DNA from: Streptomyces megasporus
GTDB lineage: Bacteria; Actinomycetota; Actinomycetes; Streptomycetales; Streptomycetaceae
NCBI RefSeq assembly: GCF_000718985.1
Contig: NZ_JODL01000002.1
Coordinates: 62,001-126,000, forward strand
DNA length: 64,000 bases
Direction: 5' to 3'
In this document: positions 7,886 through 15,223 of the stretch, in pieces
How positions within the stretch are numbered: the first letter of the stretch is position 1
Layout: every line of letters starts with the position of its first letter
Translations under genes and position numbers: made by a program
The notes under the pieces: generated by a model
Database searches by the model: none
Told to the model about the DNA's origin: nothing
The model's input: the letters and a program-made list of their open reading frames with translations, nothing else

Positions 7886-8911
7886 ATGACCACCACCGTG
7901 GGGAACCCCGGCAGCACGACACCCGAGTACGAGCGCGCCCCCAGCCACTTCACCGACCGCATCACGGCCGACGGCGGGGACGGATGGCCCGTCGAGGCGG
8001 GACGGTACCGGCTGGTGGTCAGCCGGGCCTGCCCGTGGGCGAGCCGCGCGGTGATCGTGCGGCGCCTGCTCGGCCTGGAGGACGCGATCTCCCTGGCGGT
8101 CGTCGATCCCCTCCAGGACGAGCGGAGCTGGCGCTTCACCCTGGACGAGGGCGGCAGGGACCCGGTGCTGGGCATCGCCTTCCTGGGGGAGGCCTACGCC
8201 GCCCGCGAGCCCGACTACGACGGCGGGATCAGCGTCCCGGCGATCGTCGACGTCCCCAGCGGCAGGCTCGTCACCAACGACTACCAGCGGATCACCCTGG
8301 ACTTCGCCGGCGAGTGGACCGCGCTGCACCGCGACGGGGCGCCGGACCTGTACCCCGAACCGCTGCGCGACGAGATCGACGAGGTGATGGACGACGTCTA
8401 CCGGAACCTCAACAACGGCGTCTACACGGCCGGGTTCGCCAAGTCCCAGCGGGCCTACGAGCGGTCCTACCGGAACCTGTTCGCGTGCTGGGACCGGCTG
8501 TCCCAGCGCCTGTCCACACGGCGCTACCTGGTCGGCGACACCATCACCGAGGCCGACGTACGGCTGTTCACCACCCTGGTCCGCTTCGACGCGGTCTACC
8601 ACGGGCACTTCAAGTGCAACCGCAACAAACTCGCCGAGGACCCGGTGCTGTGGGCCTACGCCCGCGACCTCTTCCAGACCCCCGGTTTCGGCGACACCGT
8701 CGACTTCGACCACATCAAGCGGCACTACCACCAGGTCCACACCGACATCAACCCGACGGGGATCGTGCCGCTCGGCCCGGACCTCTCCACCTGGACGACC
8801 CCCCACCACCGCGAGGAACTGGGCGGGCGTCCCTTCGGGGACGGGACGCCGCCCGGCCCGGTGCCCGCGGGTGAGGAGGTGCCGCCCCCGGGCGGGGCCG
8901 ACGCGCGGTAG
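7886..8911 (+). CDS. Glutathionyl-hydroquinone reductase-like (Xi-class GST) protein
   Basis: 341 residues. SRACPWASRAVIVRRLLGL near residue 47 carries the CPW(A) catalytic Cys motif of Xi-class GSTs/Ecm4-type S-glutathionyl-hydroquinone reductases. SVPAIVDVPSGRLVTNDYQRI is the thiol-binding strand, and YLVGDTITEADVRLFTTLVRFDAVYHGHFKCN is the C-terminal helical domain signature. Actinomycetes make mycothiol, so the physiological thiol may not be glutathione. ATG 7886 sits nine bases after GAGAG and fits better than GTG 7880. The C-terminal 20 residues are Pro/Gly-rich. Confidence 0.9.
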   Translation: MTTTVGNPGSTTPEYERAPSHFTDRITADGGDGWPVEAGRYRLVVSRACPWASRAVIVRRLLGLEDAISLAVVDPLQDERSWRFTLDEGGRDPVLGIAFLGEAYAAREPDYDGGISVPAIVDVPSGRLVTNDYQRITLDFAGEWTALHRDGAPDLYPEPLRDEIDEVMDDVYRNLNNGVYTAGFAKSQRAYERSYRNLFACWDRLSQRLSTRRYLVGDTITEADVRLFTTLVRFDAVYHGHFKCNRNKLAEDPVLWAYARDLFQTPGFGDTVDFDHIKRHYHQVHTDINPTGIVPLGPDLSTWTTPHHREELGGRPFGDGTPPGPVPAGEEVPPPGGADAR

Positions 8912-9000
8912 CCGACCGTCCGCCGGCGTTTCCCCCGCCTCCCGGGGTACTCCGGGAGGCTCCCGGAGACCGTGGCCGACGCGGAAAGCAGGTGATCGCC

Positions 9001-9999
9001 GTGCTCGCCGGACGACTCGACGTGAGGACCCGGACCTTCTCGGTGGAGGACGTGCCCACCCCGCGGCCGGGACCGGGCGAAGTGCTGGTCAAGGTCGAGG
9101 CCGCGGGCGTCTGCCTGTCGGACGCGCATCTGATCGACGGCACGCTCACCCCGCTCCACCTGCCCGGGGACACCGTCACCCTCGGTCACGAGGTGTCGGG
9201 CGTCGTCGCCGAGCCGGGCGCGGGCGTGGACCGCCGGCCGGGGCAGCGCGTCCTCCTCCAGGCCGGGGAGGAGCGCGGGGGAGTGGTGTGGACGCGCGGC
9301 GTGGACTACGACGGCGGCTGGGCGGAGTACGTGGTGGCCGCCGACGCCACGCTGGTGGAACTCCCGGACGACCTGCCCTTCGAACAGGCCGCCGTCATCC
9401 CGGACGCGGTGTCCACCCCCTGGGCCGCCATCACCACCACCGCCCGCGCCGAGCCGGCGCGACCGGCCGGCGTCTGGGGCGTGGGCGGCCTGGGCGCGCA
9501 CGCCGTCCAACTGCTGCGCCTCATCGGCGCGGCGCCCGTCGTCGCGGTGGACCCGCTGCCCGAGGCGCGGGAGCGGGCCCTGGCCTTCGGCGCCGACGTG
9601 GTCCTCACGCCGGACGATCCCGAACTCCCGGCCCTGGTACGAGCGGAGACGGGCGGGGCGGGGCTGGCCGTCGCGTTCGACTTCGCCGGGGTCCCGGCCG
9701 TGCGGGAGCAGGCCGTGGCCTGCCTGGGCCGGGGCGGCAAGCTGGTGCTGGTCGGCCTCACCGACCGGCCGGTGACCGTCGCCGACGGCACGGCCTTCAG
9801 CTACTTCCAGCAGCAGGTGCTGGGCCACTACGGCTCCGCCGACGAGCACGTGGCGCAACTCGTGGAGTTGGCGCGGCGGCACCGTCTGGACCTCTCCCGG
9901 TCGGTCAGCGGCGTGCTGCCGCTGACCGAGGCCCGGGAAGCGGTGGACCGTCTGCTGCGCAGGGAGGGCAACCCGATCCGGCTGATCCTCAAACCGTGA
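9001..9999 (+). CDS. Zinc-type alcohol dehydrogenase (MDR) lacking the structural-zinc loop
   Basis: About 332 residues of the medium-chain dehydrogenase family. Catalytic zinc ligands are visible at AAGVCLSDAHLIDG (Cys38) and LGHE (His62, Glu63), and GVGGLGAHAVQLLRLIGA is the Rossmann nucleotide motif. The segment between VLLQAGEE and RGVDYDGGWAEYVV is very short; the four-cysteine structural-zinc lobe expected there is missing, while downstream sequence stays in frame. GTG 9001 follows AGGTGA; GTG 8992 is an alternative. Substrate unknown. Confidence 0.85.
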   Translation: MLAGRLDVRTRTFSVEDVPTPRPGPGEVLVKVEAAGVCLSDAHLIDGTLTPLHLPGDTVTLGHEVSGVVAEPGAGVDRRPGQRVLLQAGEERGGVVWTRGVDYDGGWAEYVVAADATLVELPDDLPFEQAAVIPDAVSTPWAAITTTARAEPARPAGVWGVGGLGAHAVQLLRLIGAAPVVAVDPLPEARERALAFGADVVLTPDDPELPALVRAETGGAGLAVAFDFAGVPAVREQAVACLGRGGKLVLVGLTDRPVTVADGTAFSYFQQQVLGHYGSADEHVAQLVELARRHRLDLSRSVSGVLPLTEAREAVDRLLRREGNPIRLILKP

Positions 10000-10078
10000 C
10001 GCCCCGCGCCGAGGAGCCCGGAGGACACGGGGAGAAGAGGAGAGGGGGTGGGGGAGAGGAGTGGAGAGGGGGAGAAGG

Positions 10079-10120
10079 CCGTCGGCCCGGCAACCGTGGG
10101 GGGAGATGCCGGACCGACGG
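10079..10120. terminator. Bidirectional hairpin between convergent adh and snpA
   Basis: Arms CCGTCGGCCCGGCA (10079-10092) and TGCCGGACCGACGG (10107-10120) pair over 14 bp with one mismatch and a 14-nt loop. Confidence 0.65.
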
Positions 10121-10145
10121 GGAACCACCGGGAACCGCGGTCGAA

Positions 10146-10805
10146 TCAGCGGATCTTGACGGTGAGTTCCTTCTCGAGAGCGCTGAGGCCCGAGGCCCAA
10201 AGCTGGTTCACCCGGCTGCGCTCGGCGGCGTTCGGGTAGGCGTTGGTGCACGACGGGCCGGGCCCGCCACCGGACATCAGCTCGCTGCACGGACCGGAGT
10301 AGTTGTCCCGCAGGCCGAGCACGTGACCGGTCTCGTGCGAGGTGACACGGGTCGAGTCGTAGATCTGGTTCTGCCGGTGGTCCAGGAAGATGTATCCGTT
10401 GCCGCGGCCGTCGGTGCTGGCGTAGGACCCGCGAGGGTCGTTGCCCTCGTAGTACCGGAAGTCGGCGTTGCTGCCCGACACCAGCCGCACGTTGCTGACG
10501 GAGGAGTTCCAGATCTGGGCGCTGCGAGCTATCTGGGTGGCGAACGAGGGGGCCCGGCTGGCGTCGTAGACGACCGTGACGGCCTGTGCGCCCGTGGCCG
10601 TCTGCTTGGACAGCGCCGACTTCAGCACCGCTCGGAAGAAGGCCTCGGTGTTGGCCTTGTCCTCGGCGGAGCCGGAGTACGCCGCGATCGAGGCCGGGAG
10701 TTGGGACGCGCCTGCCGCCGGGGCCGCGGACGCCGGCACGGAGGCCAGGCCCATGGCGAGGCCGAGGCCGAGCGTGACCGGGAGAACGACTCTGGTGGAC
10801 TTCAT
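10146..10805 (-). CDS. snpA: Snapalysin (small neutral metalloprotease), secreted
   Basis: 219 residues. An Ala-rich Sec signal peptide (about residues 1-28, ending PASAAPA) precedes a short propeptide and the catalytic domain [20 protein letters not shown]...SNVRL. The zinc site is [20 protein letters not shown], with the aspartzincin-like third ligand Asp, as in Streptomyces snapalysin (M7 family). Cysteines at SGPCSEL and GPSCTNAY likely form the disulfide. The start has a perfect AAGGAG site. It is divergent from a LysR gene, the standard snpA-snpR arrangement in which SnpR activates snpA. Confidence 0.95.
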   Translation of the reverse strand: MKSTRVVLPVTLGLGLAMGLASVPASAAPAAGASQLPASIAAYSGSAEDKANTEAFFRAVLKSALSKQTATGAQAVTVVYDASRAPSFATQIARSAQIWNSSVSNVRLVSGSNADFRYYEGNDPRGSYASTDGRGNGYIFLDHRQNQIYDSTRVTSHETGHVLGLRDNYSGPCSELMSGGGPGPSCTNAYPNAAERSRVNQLWASGLSALEKELTVKIR

Positions 10806-11056
10806 GTGGGGGGATCTCCTTGCCATCCGTGAATCCGGCGCCGGTGTGGGGGGATGAGGGGGCGGCCGGTTCCTGCGGAAGAACTTCGGACGTGCAGAAT
10901 TCTGTTCGACCTCCACGTGTTCGGGATGATGTCAACCGGCGATAGCACCAAGGCATCGCTCTCTTCCGGCCATGTCCGCCGGGAACGTCTGGCATGCCGT
11001 TTCAGCGGCGTTTGGCCATCTGGTGCACTCGGTTGGGGTGTCGTTATCCTCCAGCC

Positions 11057-12220
11057 GTGGAGCTCGAGGTGAGGCATCTGCGCGTGCTGTGCGCCATCGC
11101 CGACGCGGGCAGTCTGCGGAAGGCGGCGCTGCGCCTGGGGATGACGCAGCCCTCTCTGACCACCCAGCTCCGCCGCATCGAGAACGCCATCGGCGGGCGG
11201 TTGTTCACCAGGGAGCGCACGGGAAGCCGTCCGACCGCCCTCGGACAGACCGTGCTGTGCCGCGCACGTCCGATTGTCGCGGACATGGCGGCTCTGGTGA
11301 GCGAGGCGAGGAGCGCGGCCGCCCTCGCCGGGGAGGCCCGGCTGAGGGTCGGCAGCACGGCCAGCCGGGCCGTGGCGGGATGGGTCCGCAGGCTCCGGGC
11401 CCGTCACCCCGACACCGACGTCACGCTCCACATCGACGTCTCCGCCAACTCACTGTTGCAAGCGTTGGCGGACGGTCAGGTGGACGTGGCCTTCGTCCAC
11501 GAGTTGGAGGGGTTCCCACTGCGCTTCCCCGCGGGGTTGGAGCAGCACGTCCTGGTCGCCCGGGAACCGCAGTTCGTCGCCCTGCCCGCCGACCATCCGC
11601 AGGCCGGGCGCCGGGTGGTGGACCTGGCGGACCTCGGCGACGACCGGTGGATCGTCGACTTCACGGCCGACGACGAGTGGCTCGCGACGCGCAGGGTCCT
11701 GGAGGCGGCCGGGTTGGAGCCGCGCATGGTCCACGTCCCCGACAACACCACGGCCGCGGCGTTGATAGCCGGGGGCGAGGCCGTGAGCGTGTGCCAGCCG
11801 ATCTCGCAGCCGCGCCAGGGAATGGTCATCCGCCAACTGCGCGGCGATCCGCTCACGGTCCGGCTGCTGTTGGTCTGCCGGTCGGACGGGGGCATGGCGG
11901 CGGACATCGCCGGCGTCCACGCCGACCTCCTGGCCTCCTACGCCGAGGCGGCCTGGGCCAGCACCGCCTACCGCCGTTGGCTGTTGCGCAGCGGCAGCCC
12001 GTTGTTGCCCCCGCCGGGGGAGGGTGTCCCGCCGTCCGGCGCCGCGGACCGCGAGGCGCCGGAGCCCGTCCGGGAGACCGTGCCCGGCGACGGCGTGCCG
12101 GCCGCGCCGGCGGAACGCGACGGCGCCGCGGGGCGGATGGGCGGACCGTGGGCTCAGCGCCCGCCGGGGACGGCGTCCGAGGGCGGTTCGACGGTGTGGA
12201 AGCACTGGGCGCACACATAG
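11057..12220 (+). CDS. snpR: LysR-family activator of the divergent protease gene (SnpR-like)
   Basis: 387 residues from GTG 11057. The N-terminal winged HTH is LEVRHLRVLCAIADAGSLRK and LGMTQPSLTTQLRRIE; the LysR substrate-binding domain extends to about residue 300. The last 75-80 residues are Pro/Glu/Gly-rich, longer than usual for the family, and the 3' end overlaps the antisense zinc-ribbon gene by 67 bp. The 251-bp divergent space to snpA should hold the shared operator. Identity follows from family plus position next to snapalysin. Confidence 0.88.
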   Translation: MELEVRHLRVLCAIADAGSLRKAALRLGMTQPSLTTQLRRIENAIGGRLFTRERTGSRPTALGQTVLCRARPIVADMAALVSEARSAAALAGEARLRVGSTASRAVAGWVRRLRARHPDTDVTLHIDVSANSLLQALADGQVDVAFVHELEGFPLRFPAGLEQHVLVAREPQFVALPADHPQAGRRVVDLADLGDDRWIVDFTADDEWLATRRVLEAAGLEPRMVHVPDNTTAAALIAGGEAVSVCQPISQPRQGMVIRQLRGDPLTVRLLLVCRSDGGMAADIAGVHADLLASYAEAAWASTAYRRWLLRSGSPLLPPPGEGVPPSGAADREAPEPVRETVPGDGVPAAPAERDGAAGRMGGPWAQRPPGTASEGGSTVWKHWAHT

Positions 12221-12309
12221 CCGCCCCGAGGTCCTTCCTGAACCGCCCAGCCGCACTGGGCGCAGTGCATCACGGCGACGTCGGGGGCGGGAATCTCGGA
12301 AGGGGTCAT
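12154..12309 (-). CDS. Small zinc-ribbon protein (51 aa)
   Basis: 51 residues with two CxxC knuckles, HCAQCGWAVQ and YVCAQCFHTV, spaced as in a rubredoxin-like zinc ribbon. Its ATG overlaps the stop of the 27-residue zinc-ribbon gene in an ATGA junction, so translation is probably coupled. The 3' end overlaps the end of the LysR gene. Function unknown; tiny tandem zinc ribbons may be metal-binding adaptors or parts of a larger complex. Confidence 0.7.
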   Translation of the reverse strand: MTPSEIPAPDVAVMHCAQCGWAVQEGPRGGYVCAQCFHTVEPPSDAVPGGR

Positions 12310-12389
12310 CCGCTCGCTCCACAGTTGCCGCAGGACCAGCCCCCGTCGGGGCCTTGGATCACCGTGGCACCGCACGTGGTGCAGTTCAC
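12306..12389 (-). CDS. Tiny zinc-ribbon peptide (27 aa)
   Basis: 27 residues from GTG 12389: NCTTCGATVIQGPDGGWSC followed by GNCGASG, with two CxxC pairs and a glycine-rich hairpin between them, enough to hold one zinc ion. A GGAGAACTGCCG ribosome site lies just upstream of GTG. The TGA stop overlaps the ATG of the following 51-residue CxxC protein. No function known. Confidence 0.6.
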   Translation of the reverse strand: MNCTTCGATVIQGPDGGWSCGNCGASG

Positions 12390-12971
12390 CGGCAGTTCTC
12401 CTTCCGCCGTGTCTCCTGCCACGTTCGTCCGTGTCCTTCGGCCGCCCGGATACGGGGGACGTCCGGAAAGCCCGGATGTCCGGGGGACGTTCGTCGGTGC
12501 CATGGGTCACACTCTCATGGATCACCGTAGTCCGCGTGGCCGAGGGGGCGAACGCCTCCGCGTACCGGCTTTCCCGGCCGCGGTGTTCGGTATGCCGTCC
12601 TCCGCACGGCGTTCGACGACTCCCGGGGAAACGGCCGGTCTTGGACGGTCCGGGCCGGCGTGCCGCGCCGGCCGGTGGCGGGCGTCACACCCGTCGGGGC
12701 GTGCCGCGACGGAGTGTTGACGGACCGTGGCGGTTCGGGCCGCCGCGCGGCGCTGTGAGAAACGCCACCCGCCGGTGGGATCGCCTGTCCGGCACGGTGG
12801 TTGACGGCGGGTGGGGAGCGTCACGCCGCCGGGGACGTTTGGCCGCGGAAATCCTCTGTGAGGATGGTGCACCGCCGGGCCCGCACCGTCGCGGAGCCGC
12901 CCGGGCGTCGGCTCGCCTCGCGGGCGTCCGACCGTTCACGTGCCCCTCGGGCCATCGACACCCCCTCTCTC
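12390..12971. other. 582-bp gap without a supported gene
   Basis: Contains the upstream region of the tiny zinc-ribbon genes (minus strand) and of the MFS gene (plus strand). Inverted repeat CCACCCGCCG (12765-12774) / CGGCGGGTGG (12805-12814) is the only clear structure. Open frames here look like GC-driven noise. Confidence 0.5.
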
Positions 12972-14477
12972 ATGTCTTCTTCCTCATCGCGCGCCTCCGG
13001 ATCCCCCGGGTCCTCCGAGCCCCCTCCCACGCCCTCCGCTTCCCGCGCCCTCCGCCGCCCCCGCCAAGCCGTCGCGCTCCGGCGCCGACGGAGGAGGGCC
13101 GGAGGCGGGGAGGACCGCACGCCGTGGCGCGCCCTGCGCGTTCCGAGCATGCGGTGGTGGTCGGCGGCCAACCTCGTCTCCAACGCCGGCACCTGGATGC
13201 AGCTCACGGTGCAGAACCTGCTGGTGCTCCAGGTCACGGGCTCCGCGGCGATGACCGGTCTGTCGGTGGCCGTGCAGGCCGCTCCCGGTCTGCTGCTCGG
13301 CGTGGCGGGCGGCGCCGTGGTCGACTCCTGGCCGCGGAAGGTCACCGCGACGGTGAGCCAGGCCGTGCTGGGGACCGTGGCCTTCGTCACGGCCGCCCTG
13401 GTGGCGTCCGACCTGCTGAACACGGGCGTGCTGATGGCGCTGGCCGCGGTCACCGGCCTGATCGCCACCGTCGACGGTCCGGCGTGCGCGCTGCTGGGCA
13501 ACGACCTGGTGGAACCCCGGGACGTGCCCTCGGCCATCGCCCTGGGCTCGGTGGTGCACAGCGTCGGCCGGCTGGCCGGAGCCGCGCTCGCCGGCTCGGC
13601 GGTGGCCTGGTTCGGCACCGCCGCCGCCTACGTCGCCAACGGGCTGTCGTTCCTCGTGGTGGCCTCCGTCATCCCCTTCCTGAAACCGGTCCCCCGGCCC
13701 CCGCGGGCCGGGGAGCCGGCCGCCGCCGCGGCGCGGGGGCGCGGCGGGAGGAAGCGGGCGGCGGGGCGCGGCGGCGCGCGCGAGGGCCTGGCCTTCTTCC
13801 TGCGCAGGCCCCGCCTGGTGGCCCTGGCCGGGATCACCGGCGTGAGCGCGGTCTTCGGACGGAACTACGGGCTGACCCTGGCGGTCCTGGTCACGGGCCC
13901 GCTGGCCGGTGGCGCGGGGGACTTCGGGACGGTCGCCACCGTCCTGGCCGTCGGCGGCACGATCGGCGCCGTGCTCGCCGGGCGTCTGCGCAGGCCGTCC
14001 GTTCGCCTGGTGGCCGTCATGGCCGCCTGCGGGGCGCTGCTCCAGGTCGCCGCCGGGCTCTCGCCGTCCCTGGTCGTGCTGATCCTGCTGGTGGCCCCGA
14101 TGGCGGTGGTGGAGTCGGTGTCCGACACCGCCGGCACCACCGTGCTGCAGACCGACCCGCCCGCCCACCTGCGCGGCCGGGTGCTGGGGGTGTGGCGCAG
14201 CGCGAGCACCGGCTGGGGGCTCGCCGGACCTCCGCTGCTGGGCCTGCTCATGGAGGTGGCCGGAGCGCGCGGGGCCCTGGTCGCGGGCGGTCTGATCGTC
14301 GTCGGCGCGATCGGCGCGGGAGCGCTGTACCACGGCCGCCGCGGGCTGCTTCCGAGGGCGATTCCGGTGGCGCGCCCGTCGTCGCCGGAGCCGTCGCCGG
14401 TGCCGTCGCCCGCCCGGCGCGCGACCGGAGCCACGGCCGGGGCGGAGCCGCTGCCGGAACCAGTCCCGGTCGCTTGA
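12972..14477 (+). CDS. MFS exporter (EntS/MFS_3-like)
   Basis: 501 residues with a basic, Ser/Pro-rich N-terminus of about 60 residues and then about 11-12 membrane helices beginning MRWWSAANLVSNAGTWMQLT, the opening of EntS-like (MFS_3) exporters. LLLGVAGGAVVDSWPRKV is the cytoplasmic loop 2-3 motif; LRGRVLGVWRSASTGWGLAG is the second conserved loop. The long basic central loop (RGRGGRKRAAGRGG) is typical. Substrate unknown. The ATG at 12972 lacks a good ribosome site, so the exact start is uncertain. Confidence 0.82.
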   Translation: MSSSSSRASGSPGSSEPPPTPSASRALRRPRQAVALRRRRRRAGGGEDRTPWRALRVPSMRWWSAANLVSNAGTWMQLTVQNLLVLQVTGSAAMTGLSVAVQAAPGLLLGVAGGAVVDSWPRKVTATVSQAVLGTVAFVTAALVASDLLNTGVLMALAAVTGLIATVDGPACALLGNDLVEPRDVPSAIALGSVVHSVGRLAGAALAGSAVAWFGTAAAYVANGLSFLVVASVIPFLKPVPRPPRAGEPAAAAARGRGGRKRAAGRGGAREGLAFFLRRPRLVALAGITGVSAVFGRNYGLTLAVLVTGPLAGGAGDFGTVATVLAVGGTIGAVLAGRLRRPSVRLVAVMAACGALLQVAAGLSPSLVVLILLVAPMAVVESVSDTAGTTVLQTDPPAHLRGRVLGVWRSASTGWGLAGPPLLGLLMEVAGARGALVAGGLIVVGAIGAGALYHGRRGLLPRAIPVARPSSPEPSPVPSPARRATGATAGAEPLPEPVPVA

Positions 14478-14532
14478 ACGCACGCGGTACTACCATCGAA
14501 CCGGAATCCGCTCGTCCGATTGCGGGGCCAAG

Positions 14533-15177
14533 GTGTCTGTAGATCTCTCCTCCGTCATAGCCGCCACCACTCGGTGGCTGGTCAGGGCCTACCCGACCGC
14601 CGGTGGCGTGTTCAGCGCGTCCCTGGCCGAGGCGCAGGCCCGGCAGGCGGTCACGGTGGCCGCGTGGCTGCGCTACCCGACGTCGCTGGACGCCGCCCTG
14701 GTCGCGGTGGCCGGGCCGGGCGGCGCCCGACGGCTGGACCGGATCACCGGTTCGGAACCCCCGGAGTCCTCCGAGGGGCCGGAAGACCCGGGGGCCCCGG
14801 AAGGCCCGGGCTCCCCGGAGGCCGCCGAATCGGCCGCTCTCCCCTGGGTCCCCGCGCCCCGCGAGCCCGGCGACTCGGACGGCGCCTGGCGCACCTGGGT
14901 GGACGAGGTCCTGGCGAGCTGGGCGGCCTGCCTGCTGACCTCCCCCGAACTGGCGGACGCCGCGGTGGCCGAGGTGGCGCGCGGCGAGCACGCGCGGGGC
15001 ATGCACGTCGACTTCCGCAGGCTCACCCGGCCCGACGACCTCGACCGGCAGGCCGCGCCCCTGCTGCGGCACCCCGACCTGATGGCGCCGATCGCGGATC
15101 TGCACCGCGACGAGTTCCTGGCGTGCCTCGACGCCTCCCGCGGCCCGGAGACCGAACCCGTCCCGTCGTCCGACTGA
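14533..15177 (+). CDS. Conserved hypothetical protein
   Basis: 214 residues from GTG 14533 (MSVDLSSVIAATTRWLVRAY...). The centre (about residues 75-120) is a low-complexity Pro/Glu/Gly spacer with repeated EGPEDPGAPEGPGSPE-like units; the two flanks are helical and soluble. No catalytic motif, signal or membrane segment is seen. It starts 55 bp after the MFS gene on the same strand and may be cotranscribed. Function unknown. Confidence 0.65.
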   Translation: MSVDLSSVIAATTRWLVRAYPTAGGVFSASLAEAQARQAVTVAAWLRYPTSLDAALVAVAGPGGARRLDRITGSEPPESSEGPEDPGAPEGPGSPEAAESAALPWVPAPREPGDSDGAWRTWVDEVLASWAACLLTSPELADAAVAEVARGEHARGMHVDFRRLTRPDDLDRQAAPLLRHPDLMAPIADLHRDEFLACLDASRGPETEPVPSSD

Positions 15178-15179
15178 TC

Positions 15180-15217
15180 GACGCCCACGGGCCGGGGAGA
15201 CGCCCGCGGGCCGGGGA
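15180..15217. repeat. Tandem duplication of a 19-bp unit
   Basis: GACGCCCACGGGCCGGGGA followed directly by GACGCCCGCGGGCCGGGGA (one difference), lying between convergent genes. Confidence 0.7.
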
Positions 15218-15223
15218 AGGGGA

